Source of the DNA: Alistipes sp.
GTDB lineage: Bacteria; Bacteroidota; Bacteroidia; Bacteroidales; Rikenellaceae
DNA: 64,000 nt
Direction of reading: 5' to 3'
Assembly (NCBI GenBank): GCA_017532885.1
Contig: JAFXIS010000054.1
Location: 62,001 to 126,000, forward strand
Within the stretch, counting starts at the first letter, position 1. Each line of letters begins with the position of its first letter. Below are positions 26,811 to 33,363 of the stretch, one piece after another. The notes beneath the pieces are model-generated. The model was not told the DNA's origin. It made no database searches and worked only from the letters and a program-made list of their open reading frames with translations. The position numbers and the translations under genes were made by a program.

Positions 26811-28001
26811 TTATTGGGCATTCAAATTATCAACTGCCGCCTTGAGTTGCTCCAATGCCTTCTCCAAGACAGAACGAGGGACGCCCACATTCATGCGCAT
26901 ATGCAACTTGCCCTCCTCACCGAACATTGCACCATCATTCATTGCCAATCGGGCATCATTTACCACCATATCGACCATGCGCTCATGCGTAATACCCAAT
27001 GCCGAAAAATCAAGCCACACAAGATACGACGCTTGAGGCTTAACGACCTTAATTGCAGGAATATGTTCAGCAATATAATCGGCTACAAAATCCACATTCT
27101 GCTCTACATAGCGCACCATTTGCTGACGCCATGCCTCTCCATGTGTAAATGCCGCTTCGGTAGCCACCATCGCAAAAATCGTCGGCATATCCATCTCGTT
27201 TGCTTCCAAATACGCAAAGAATTTATCCCTTAAGCGCTGGTTTTTAACCACGGTATACGAACTCACAATACCGGCAATATTAAAGGTCTTGCTTGGTGCA
27301 GCAAAGGTAATACTGCACTCCGCAGCAGCCTCGGAAGCCATAGCAAACGGAGTGTGAACATTGCCATATAACGGCATGTCGCAATGTATCTCATCCGAGA
27401 TAACTATCATATTGTGTTTCACTGCAATATCCGCCAATCGTTGAAGCGATGCTTTATCCCAAACCACTCCTATCGGATTGTGCGGATTAGCCAATATTAT
27501 CATCTTGCACGACGAATCTATCACGCTCTCAAGTTGCTCAAAATCCATCTCACAACGCCCATCTGCCGAAATCTTCATCGGATTATCCACCACGCGGCGC
27601 CCGTTATGCTCCGGCACCAAGCGGAACGGATGATATACCGGAGTCTGGATGATAATCTTATCGTTCGGCTCGGTGAAGCATGTAATTGCCATGCCGATAC
27701 CCTTCACGATACCCGGAATATATCGTACCCAATCTCGCTCCACATCCCAATTATGCCTCTGTTTCTGCCACGAGATAATACTCTGCCAATACTCATCGTA
27801 GGCTTCGGTATAACCCAAAACAGGGTGTTCAAGACGCTGTTTCAAGGCGTCTATAATAAAATCAGGGGTTTCAAAATCCATATCGGCAACCCACAACGGA
27901 ATAAGGTCCTCGCGCCCATACAACTCTTTGAGTGAATCATATTTTATACTATGCGACCCCGAGCGGTCGAGAATCTTATCAAAATCGTAAATTTTCTCCA
28001 T
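26811..28001 (-). CDS. PatB/MalY-family PLP enzyme (cystathionine beta-lyase-like)
   Basis: A 396-residue fold-type I PLP enzyme. It shows WVADMDFETPDFIIDAL near the start, NPHNPIGVVW for cofactor contacts, SDEIHCD with the Asp that holds the pyridine nitrogen, and APSKTFNIAG with the Schiff-base lysine. This set is typical of PatB/MalY C-S lyases, which split cystathionine or cysteine to release homocysteine or sulfide, ammonia and pyruvate. The substrate is inferred. It could feed homocysteine to methionine synthesis, whose genes lie 9 kb away. Confidence 0.85.
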   Translation of the reverse strand: MEKIYDFDKILDRSGSHSIKYDSLKELYGREDLIPLWVADMDFETPDFIIDALKQRLEHPVLGYTEAYDEYWQSIISWQKQRHNWDVERDWVRYIPGIVKGIGMAITCFTEPNDKIIIQTPVYHPFRLVPEHNGRRVVDNPMKISADGRCEMDFEQLESVIDSSCKMIILANPHNPIGVVWDKASLQRLADIAVKHNMIVISDEIHCDMPLYGNVHTPFAMASEAAAECSITFAAPSKTFNIAGIVSSYTVVKNQRLRDKFFAYLEANEMDMPTIFAMVATEAAFTHGEAWRQQMVRYVEQNVDFVADYIAEHIPAIKVVKPQASYLVWLDFSALGITHERMVDMVVNDARLAMNDGAMFGEEGKLHMRMNVGVPRSVLEKALEQLKAAVDNLNAQ

Positions 28002-28004
28002 ATT

Positions 28005-28982
28005 TTAAGCAATTAGAAATTTCATAACATCTACGCCATCGGCATAGTCCATGAGTGTAGGGTATTGCGCCTCGCCGAAATCAACCCTGCGAGGATGCAC
28101 GACACACTGCGACACTACACATTGAATCTTCTCATCCTCCTTCGACAACCACTCTTCAACCTCCGCCAAATCGCCGTATTCGGCATAATGTATGCGGCTC
28201 AACGCCTCGGGCAAAGAGCATGACGCTATTGCCAAAGCCCCATCTAAATCCACAAAATGCACGCCCGTCATTGTTAGCATCGCCTTGTCGCACATATAGT
28301 TATCGTATCGCATTTTAACCACACCTTGAGGTTTTGGTATCGCACCTTGCCACCCTTTAGGGATAAAAAGCAATGACACATTTCGGCAACCAAGCCCGTT
28401 ATACGAATATATATCTCGACGCAACCCCTCCAACTGCGTTTGACTCTCCTCACCGGAAAGCACAGCAACCGAATGGCGACTGCCTCGAATCAGCGCAGGT
28501 TTATCCGCAAATTTGCCTTTGAAATATTTGGTAGCCGCATCGCCTCCCGTAGCGATAACCATATCAAATTCGGAAGCGTCAGCATACTTTTCTATGGCTA
28601 TGCAAGGCTCTATTTTGCGCAATAAATCAACCACATACGACATAAGTGCATTATCCTTGCTCGAAGGTTTTACAATGGCGGTATAACCACACGCCAAGAC
28701 GCATAACAAATCGAAGAATCCTACCAGAGGTAGATTCCCCGCCATGATAATAGCTACACGGCGAGCCTCGGAAGGGGTAGGGTAATGCGACAGCCACTCA
28801 CGCAACTTCTCTGCATCAAGCATCTCTCGACAAATGGCATCTATCGCCATTTTGATATCCTCCCCCGAGAACCACTCATTCGCAGAGATAGCCTCTCGAA
28901 GCGCATTTCGCGAGGTTTCATCCTCCCCGAAACGGCGCAAGCGACTCCCTAACTCAGTAAATATTTCAATCGCAGACAACAT
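28005..28982 (-). CDS. LuxC-like acyl-CoA reductase
   Basis: A 325-residue protein of the LuxC/acyl-CoA reductase family, an aldehyde-dehydrogenase-like fold. Seen are the cofactor region MAGNLPLVGFFDLLCVL, KPSSKDN, VIATGGDAAT and the catalytic-cysteine region YNGLGCRNVSLL near residue 198. It is shorter than LuxC of luminous bacteria (about 480 residues), as is usual for Bacteroidetes members. No LuxD/E partner is present. It would reduce fatty acyl groups to aldehydes with NADPH; its physiological use here is unknown. A -7-like TATCTTTG lies 20 nt upstream. Confidence 0.7.
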   Translation of the reverse strand: MLSAIEIFTELGSRLRRFGEDETSRNALREAISANEWFSGEDIKMAIDAICREMLDAEKLREWLSHYPTPSEARRVAIIMAGNLPLVGFFDLLCVLACGYTAIVKPSSKDNALMSYVVDLLRKIEPCIAIEKYADASEFDMVIATGGDAATKYFKGKFADKPALIRGSRHSVAVLSGEESQTQLEGLRRDIYSYNGLGCRNVSLLFIPKGWQGAIPKPQGVVKMRYDNYMCDKAMLTMTGVHFVDLDGALAIASCSLPEALSRIHYAEYGDLAEVEEWLSKEDEKIQCVVSQCVVHPRRVDFGEAQYPTLMDYADGVDVMKFLIA

Positions 28983-29001
28983 ATTCGCAAAAATATTTGC
29001 T

Positions 29002-29009
29002 CAAAGATA
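29002..29009 (-). promoter_or_regulatory. -7 element for the LuxC-PatB-CapA run
   Basis: TATCTTTG on the minus strand, 20 nt before the ATG at 28982. No matching -33 TTTG at the ideal distance. It lies back to back with the tRNA-Gly promoter. Confidence 0.45.
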
Positions 29010-29017
29010 AGAAAAAA

Positions 29018-29048
29018 TTTGGATTATAAGATTTTTTCTTTACCTTTG
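29018..29048 (+). promoter_or_regulatory. Promoter of tRNA-Gly
   Basis: A perfect Bacteroidetes promoter: TTTG (29018-29021), 19 nt, TACCTTTG (29041-29048), 32 nt before the mature tRNA. Confidence 0.85.
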
Positions 29049-29080
29049 CACTCGCAATCCACGATAAGTGGGACATATTT

Positions 29081-29153
29081 GCGGAAATAGCTCAGTTGGT
29101 AGAGCACAACCTTGCCAAGGTTGGGGTCGCGAGTTCGAGTCTCGTTTTCCGCT
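29081..29153 (+). tRNA. tRNA-Gly (anticodon GCC)
   Basis: Acceptor GCGGAAA pairs with TTTCCGC; D arm GCTCAGTTGGTAGAGC; anticodon stem CAACC/GGTTG around loop TTGCCAA (GCC at 29114-29116); T arm GCGAG-TTCGAGT-CTCGT. Discriminator T, no encoded CCA. 73 nt. Confidence 0.97.
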
Positions 29154-29163
29154 CTCAAAACAT

Positions 29164-29197
29164 AAAACGACAGCAACCTAGCTGTCGTTTTTTTTGT
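29164..29197 (+). terminator. Terminator of tRNA-Gly
   Basis: AAAACGACAGC (29164-29174) pairs with GCTGTCGTTTT (29181-29191) and runs into a T tract. Confidence 0.88.
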
Positions 29198-29382
29198 TTC
29201 GAGAGCGGATTCTCCGCAACTATATCGACATTCCCTCCAAACCTCCCTTTGACAAAGGGAGGCTTCGGATAGAACTCGAAGGAGCGACCACAAATCTCCC
29301 CTTTCAGGGGTTGGGGGTGTAAATATAGTTCGCGAGAATCGCCTGCGCGAGAAATAAAACAATCATCGCTCTCCCATATTCA
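29198..29382. other. Gap with a 10-bp palindrome
   Basis: No credible gene. CCTCCCTTTG (29242-29251) and CAAAGGGAGG (29253-29262) form an almost perfect hairpin one base apart, and a G/C-rich CTCCCC..GGGG stretch follows at about 29297-29318. A minus-strand open frame across the tRNA is a shadow. Confidence 0.5.
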
Positions 29383-29411
29383 AAACAAAAGGCCCAGCAA
29401 ACGCTGAGCCT
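29383..29411 (-). terminator. Terminator of the SDR gene
   Basis: On the minus strand AGGCTCAGC, loop GTTT, GCTGGGCCT followed by TTTGTTTT; it starts 7 nt after the SDR stop codon. Confidence 0.8.
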
Positions 29412-29417
29412 GATTAT

Positions 29418-30179
29418 TTAAGGTCTTAAGCCGCTACCACCTTGTAGTGTGATAGTTTCTCCTGTAACATACGAGGCCTCATCGGAAGCAAGGAATACAC
29501 ATACACGGCCAATATCAACTTTGGGGTCGGCGAAGTGACCCAGCGGAATACCCTGAATTGTCTTTTCATATAGCTCCGGGAAATGCTCTTTCCATTGTTG
29601 CAGACTCTCGGTCATAGCAAGAGGGCAGATAACATTCACCCTTACACCATCAGGGCCCCATTCAGCCGCTGCCACACGTGACAGACCTCGAATGCCCTCC
29701 TTAGCCGCAGCATACGACGCCTGTCCCAACTTGCCAAACAAACCTGCTCCCGATGCAAAATTTATCACCGAGCCTCGCGAAGCCTTCAAGTAGGGGAAAC
29801 ATTCGCGCATATAGAAGAATGCCGCATACAATCCAGAATAGATGGCGAGGTCGAAATCCTCCTTTGTATGCTCAACAAGCGGCAAACCCGACTTCGATAC
29901 CTGCGCATTATTCACCAGCGTATTTAGCTTGCCAAACTTCTCAATGGTCTTTGATACGACCATCTTTATAGCCTCCTCGTCGGCACCATCAGCCACCAAA
30001 GGCAACACCTCGACGCCATATTTCTCCTCCAATTTCTTTTTAGCCTCGACAAGGCGTGACTCTGTTCTACCTGTAAGAACCAAGTTTGAGCCCTCCTCGG
30101 CAAACGCCTCAGCCAAGCCAAATCCGATACCTTTGCCACCTCCCGTAATCAGCGTAACATTACCATTTAATCGTTTCAT
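29418..30179 (-). CDS. Short-chain dehydrogenase/reductase
   Basis: A 253-residue classical SDR. The cofactor loop TGGGKGIG is at 12-19, the NNAQ motif near 90 (Q replaces the usual G), the catalytic serine in INFASGAG, and YAAAK with the catalytic Tyr and Lys near 155. The C-terminus ends GGSGLRP. The substrate cannot be told from sequence; similar proteins are sugar, steroid or acyl reductases. It stands alone with its own terminator, between tRNA genes. Confidence 0.82.
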   Translation of the reverse strand: MKRLNGNVTLITGGGKGIGFGLAEAFAEEGSNLVLTGRTESRLVEAKKKLEEKYGVEVLPLVADGADEEAIKMVVSKTIEKFGKLNTLVNNAQVSKSGLPLVEHTKEDFDLAIYSGLYAAFFYMRECFPYLKASRGSVINFASGAGLFGKLGQASYAAAKEGIRGLSRVAAAEWGPDGVRVNVICPLAMTESLQQWKEHFPELYEKTIQGIPLGHFADPKVDIGRVCVFLASDEASYVTGETITLQGGSGLRP

Positions 30180-30342
30180 AGCTATTTGTTTTAGTTATTT
30201 TTTCTTAGGTTAATCATGCATCAAAAATAATAATTTTATGGAACAAATTATCACCGCACAAAGAAAATATGCAAAAATGGGACAAAAAAACCTACCTTTG
30301 TTTTCCACACCTTCGACTTTCAAGTAAACTTGAGCCGAGGTA

Positions 30343-30380
30343 TAAAAAAACAAGAAGATATCTTTCGACATCTTCTTGTT
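30343..30380 (-). terminator. Orphan terminator beside the tRNA-Pro remnant
   Basis: AACAAGAAGA (349-358 in 30 kb coordinates) pairs with TCTTCTTGTT (30371-30380); on the minus strand it runs into a T7 tract. It lies just past the tRNA-like 3' fragment at 30389-30413, as a real tRNA terminator would. Confidence 0.6.
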
Positions 30381-30388
30381 TCGTTTGC

Positions 30389-30413
30389 TTTGTCGGGATG
30401 ACTGGATTCGAAC
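30389..30413 (-). repeat. Duplicate of the tRNA-Pro 3' end
   Basis: A 25-bp copy identical to 30614-30638, covering the 3' acceptor strand and most of the T arm of tRNA-Pro plus 4 bp outside. The rest of the tRNA is absent. It may be a relic of a lost tandem tRNA copy or of integration at the tRNA 3' end. Confidence 0.75.
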
Positions 30414-30572
30414 GGCGAAGCCGAAGCGGGGCACCTTTGAAAAATATATATTTTCTGCCCCGCAACCACCAATCAAAGAATACCAACCATCACCGATTTG
30501 AGCAGACAGCACGCGAAGCGGGCGGTATTTTTTTGTTGTTTGCGGCGGGCTTGCACGCAACGCAACAGCAAC
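30414..30572. other. Gap between tRNA-Pro remnant and terminator
   Basis: No gene seen. It holds AGCAGACAGCA at about 30499-30510, the inverse of TGCTGTCTGCT at about 30600-30610, and a GGGGC..GCCCC pair around an AT-rich loop (30428-30464). Confidence 0.4.
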
Positions 30573-30604
30573 AAAAAAAACAGCAGAACTTTTCAGTTCT
30601 GCTG
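30573..30604 (-). terminator. Terminator of the tRNA-Met/tRNA-Pro unit
   Basis: CAGCAGAACT (30581-30590), loop TTTC, AGTTCTGCTG (30595-30604): a perfect 10-bp stem followed on the minus strand by T8. Confidence 0.88.
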
Positions 30605-30617
30605 TCTGCTCAATTTG

Positions 30618-30692
30618 TCGGGATGACTGGATTCGAACCAGCGACAACACGCCCCCCAGACGTGTACTCTAACCGGGCTGAGCTACATCCCG
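30618..30692 (-). tRNA. tRNA-Pro (anticodon GGG)
   Basis: On the minus strand CGGGATG pairs with CATCCCG, discriminator A. The anticodon stem CACGT/GCGTG closes a loop CTGGGGG, giving GGG. T loop TTCGAAT is normal. 75 nt, no encoded CCA. It lies 3 nt after tRNA-Met. Confidence 0.93.
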
Positions 30693-30695
30693 AAG

Positions 30696-30769
30696 TAGCG
30701 AGAGAGAGACTTGAACTCTCGACCTCATGATTATGAATCATGCGCTCTAACCAGCTGAGCTATCTCGCC
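30696..30769 (-). tRNA. tRNA-Met (anticodon CAT)
   Basis: On the minus strand GGCGAGA pairs with TCTCGCT; anticodon stem CATGA/TCATG around TTCATAA (CAT). The first acceptor pair is G-T, so it looks like an elongator tRNA. A lysidine-modified Ile-CAT tRNA cannot be excluded by reading alone. Confidence 0.9.
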
Positions 30770-30787
30770 ATTGCGTAAATGCGAGTG

Positions 30788-30818
30788 CAAAGATAGCGCT
30801 TTTTTTTATCTGTGCAAA
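30788..30818 (-). promoter_or_regulatory. Promoter of tRNA-Met/tRNA-Pro
   Basis: On the minus strand TTTG (30818-30815), exactly 19 nt, TATCTTTG (30795-30788), ending 18 nt before the tRNA. Confidence 0.88.
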
Positions 30819-30899
30819 TAGTTTTGCAAAAAATGTGTCAAAAAAGTTATTTTTTATTCGGCATACATTTTGCTTCGAAAATGTAAAACACTGAGAATT

Positions 30900-31556
30900 A
30901 TGACATCAGAAAATTATTTCATGCGCACATTAAATCTTCTTGCCGGTGTGGCTCTTATCATCGGAATCTCGATTGAGGTACTCACAGGCAATCATCACAC
31001 ATACTCTGCGTGGTATTTGTGGCTTCAGTTCGCTGTCTGCATAATCTTTATTTTGGACTTCGCCCATGCGCTATTCGTCGGTGGGCACTCTTACCGCCAT
31101 ACACTGCTCAACATCCTATTCCTTATTATATCTATACCATATCTTAATATTTTGGATTGGATGCACCTCACGCCACATCGAGCTCTTGCCGTTGTTATGT
31201 CGGCACTGCCATTGCTCCGCGCATTTGTCGCAATGGGCGTTGTTGTGCAATGGCTGGTCGAGGGTAGGGCAAAGCGCATCTTCGGAGCATATATTTTCAC
31301 CGTTGTGGGCTTCACATATTTAGCAGCGTTGATGTTCTACGACTACGAAATAGGCGTAAATCGCCATCTGCAAGGCTTCGGGAACGCTCTGTGGTGGGCA
31401 TGGATGAATGTCACCACCGTGGGTGCCGCCATATTTCCCGTAACGGCAATCGGCAAGGTCCTCGCAGTACTTCTCCCATCATTGGGCATGATGTTCTTCC
31501 CGATTTTCACAATCTATGTCACCAACCTCTACTCCGAAAAACACAGCAAAGGGTAG
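30900..31556 (+). CDS. Voltage-gated-channel-like membrane protein with altered selectivity filter
   Basis: The ATG at 30900 gives 218 residues. Six hydrophobic segments can be placed (about 11-29, 37-60, 68-86, 95-120, 128-147, 186-210), the layout of a six-helix K+ channel subunit, with a pore loop at 160-180. The filter reads TTVGAAIFP (172-180) where K+ channels have TTVGYGD. Helix 4 lacks a regular arginine ladder. The fold call is fair; ion selectivity, or even conduction, is open. It stands alone and converges on the outer-membrane protein gene. Confidence 0.7.
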   Translation: MTSENYFMRTLNLLAGVALIIGISIEVLTGNHHTYSAWYLWLQFAVCIIFILDFAHALFVGGHSYRHTLLNILFLIISIPYLNILDWMHLTPHRALAVVMSALPLLRAFVAMGVVVQWLVEGRAKRIFGAYIFTVVGFTYLAALMFYDYEIGVNRHLQGFGNALWWAWMNVTTVGAAIFPVTAIGKVLAVLLPSLGMMFFPIFTIYVTNLYSEKHSKG

Positions 31557-31579
31557 GCAAAATGAATATATAAAACCAA

Positions 31580-31610
31580 AGGGGCTGCATGTGTTATTAT
31601 GTCAGCCCCT
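31580..31610. terminator. Hairpin between convergent channel and OMP genes
   Basis: AGGGGCTG (31580-31587) pairs with CAGCCCCT (31603-31610). On the minus strand it is followed by TTTGGTTTTAT, so it fits best as terminator of the outer-membrane protein gene. Confidence 0.65.
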
Positions 31611-31638
31611 CGGATTATACATTATATAGTATTGTGTA

Positions 31639-32424
31639 TTAGAAATTAAAACCAATCTTTACATAGAAAGCATTTGTTTTAGCGCTGAGTTTTTCTTCTT
31701 CACAGTAGTACCCATCATAGCTATCAGTGCCCTTATATCCTGCTCCAAAGACCTGATGTTGCAAACCGAGCGAGAAAACCAATGACTTATAGCGTATTCC
31801 TGCTCCAAAATCACAATAGAAACCACCGCGAGCCCTTGATACTTCTTCATAATCATCTTCAACATCCTTGTAATTTATAGACGAATAGCATCCGACCGTA
31901 CCGCCAAGTCCAAGATTAACAAATGGAGTGAACTTATTATTTACCGGATACATAAGTTTTATGTTAGCAAATATTGGCAGCATTATAGCATTCCAACTGT
32001 CGGAAGGTTTGCCGCTTTCGTTCACATCAGCTGCTTCATCAGCAAGATACTGGAACTCTTTCAATTTACCGTAATAGTATTGTACACCGACACCTGCACC
32101 GATAAAAAAATATGGGCCAATTTCAACTCCATGCACTGTTTCAATCAATGGGCGAGAGAGCACTGTTCGCATATAACCTTCGGTTCCGTGTTCAAACTCT
32201 CCATCACTGTCCGAATACTCATAGTCCCATAGAAATCTATCACCTGTAATTGCATAACCGATATTAACCTCGCCTTTGTACTTTGGAGTCCAATTAACTG
32301 TCTTTTTTACCGAAGTAGCTTGTAAGTTTGGTTGCTCGGCACCAATCAATGTGGAATGTTCTTGCGCTAATACATAAAATGTAGAGCAAACAACGGCACA
32401 CACAATGAGTAATAATTTTTTCAT
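31639..32424 (-). CDS. Outer-membrane beta-barrel protein
   Basis: A 261-residue protein with a clear signal peptide (MKKLLLIVCAVVCSTFYVLA). The rest shows alternating amphipathic strands (GEVNIGYAITG, GPYFFIGAGVGVQYYYG, FTPFVNLGLGGTVG, GFYCDFGAGIRYKSLVFSLGLQHQVFG) and ends with an aromatic strand NAFYVKIGFNF, as in outer-membrane barrels of the OmpA/porin-like superfamily. No enzyme motif is visible. Its function (adhesion, transport or structural) is unknown. Upstream is a 0.9 kb gene-poor stretch; no consensus promoter was found for it. Confidence 0.78.
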   Translation of the reverse strand: MKKLLLIVCAVVCSTFYVLAQEHSTLIGAEQPNLQATSVKKTVNWTPKYKGEVNIGYAITGDRFLWDYEYSDSDGEFEHGTEGYMRTVLSRPLIETVHGVEIGPYFFIGAGVGVQYYYGKLKEFQYLADEAADVNESGKPSDSWNAIMLPIFANIKLMYPVNNKFTPFVNLGLGGTVGCYSSINYKDVEDDYEEVSRARGGFYCDFGAGIRYKSLVFSLGLQHQVFGAGYKGTDSYDGYYCEEEKLSAKTNAFYVKIGFNF

Positions 32425-32842
32425 AATAAATGAATTTTCTGCCCACCAACTCCGAATGTACGGTTAATATAAATAAAGAAAGTGTGGAGTTGTTCGTTTA
32501 TCCAACAGTGGCATTTGGCGTGGCCTCGACGAAAATAAACAATACTCCACACCTGTACAGTATGTGGAGTAGACACAGAATGTGCCAACATAGCATACCA
32601 ATACAAGTGATGTAAGCATTCGTTATCCTTTCGTCTAAAATCGCCAAATTTCACTGTTAAGGATTAGCGAAACACTTTCACTAATAAATATGTTTGCCGA
32701 GAGCGCACCCTCGACATCACAAAATTATGCAAAGTTTTTGGAAAGCGCAAGAGAATAAAGAAAATTTAATATTACTTGAACGACCTCTTACCTCGGCAGG
32801 TTGCCCCGCCTAATAAAAAAAACAATTGCGTCAGCACCTTAA
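32425..32842. other. Gene-poor stretch upstream of the OMP gene
   Basis: No credible coding frame. GTGTGGAGT at about 32482-32490 and ACTCCACAC at 32544-32552 form a 9-bp inverted repeat. A plus-strand -7-like TATGTTTG at 32689-32696 has no good -33 partner; if active it would transcribe the hairpin cluster to the right. Confidence 0.45.
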
Positions 32843-33126
32843 AAACTACTAACGCACGCGGCAGCCGAGAGCAGACCGAAGAGGGGTGGGATAGACATTA
32901 AACCAAAGGTTTAGAGAACGAATTAGATAGCAGTGGCCAAACTTGTTTGAGATACTGCTATCTAATTCGTTATCGTAGTTGCAAAGCAACAATGGCTATC
33001 ACACATCACGCAGACAAGTCTGCCGAGGCGTAATTGTGTGAAAGTAGTTTAGGGGAGCAAAAAAGAATAGGCGGGAATCATCTCGATTGCCGCCTATCTC
33101 GGGGATTGCTCCCCTAAACTACTAAC
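32843..33126. repeat. Hairpin cluster bounded by 11-bp direct repeats
   Basis: Direct repeats AAACTACTAAC lie at 32843-32853 and 33116-33126. Between them are three foldbacks: an 18-bp perfect inverted repeat 32917-32934/32954-32971 with a 19-nt loop; GCAGAC-AA-GTCTGC at about 33011-33024; and an 81-nt hairpin 33043-33123 with an 18-bp outer stem and an inner 8-bp stem (33067-33074/33090-33097) that extends by 4 more pairs. Nothing here codes for protein. It may be a small non-autonomous element or a structured RNA. Confidence 0.6.
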
Positions 33127-33140
33127 CCAAACTTAAATAA

Positions 33141-33305
33141 ATGAAGAAACCTCGTGGTTTTCCAACCACTGACAATAGAACGAGCAAATTATTTGCCAAA
33201 GTATGCCATCGGTCCATATATGCCAATTTATTACCTAAAACAGTTATAAAACACTATTATTCACCGCAAATGAAGGGTTTATTTCGGCACACTGTTGAAA
33301 ACTAA
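33141..33305 (+). CDS. Possible 54-residue peptide, unsupported
   Basis: ATG at 33141 after an A-rich leader opens a 54-codon frame (starts MKKPRGFPTTDNRTSKLFAK, strongly basic). I do not recognise it. It overlaps the -33 of the following promoter, and no promoter motif precedes it, so it is probably chance or a remnant. Confidence 0.2.
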   Translation: MKKPRGFPTTDNRTSKLFAKVCHRSIYANLLPKTVIKHYYSPQMKGLFRHTVEN

Positions 33306-33324
33306 ATTATTTTATCTATATTTG
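33295..33324 (+). promoter_or_regulatory. Promoter of the polyferredoxin operon
   Basis: TTG at 33295-33297, 19 nt, TATATTTG at 33317-33324. It places the transcription start just after 33324 and the true start codon at 33364, not the frame opening at 33295. Confidence 0.7.
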
Positions 33325-33363
33325 TTTATTCAATCGCAGTGTAACTTAAACCTTTTCATTCGT

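Noticed and set aside
29024..29362. 112-codon minus-strand frame over tRNA-Gly
   Set aside because: It reads the tRNA in antisense, giving the familiar spurious ENETRTRDPNLGKVVLYQLSYF product.
30210..30730. Open frames on both strands across tRNA-Pro/Met and their terminators
   Set aside because: They translate tRNA genes, hairpins and the tRNA remnant; no start context or domain.
33295..33363. Upstream extension of the polyferredoxin gene
   Set aside because: The frame opens there, but a promoter (TTG, 19 nt, TATATTTG) occupies this stretch, so the ATG at 33364 is the likely start.
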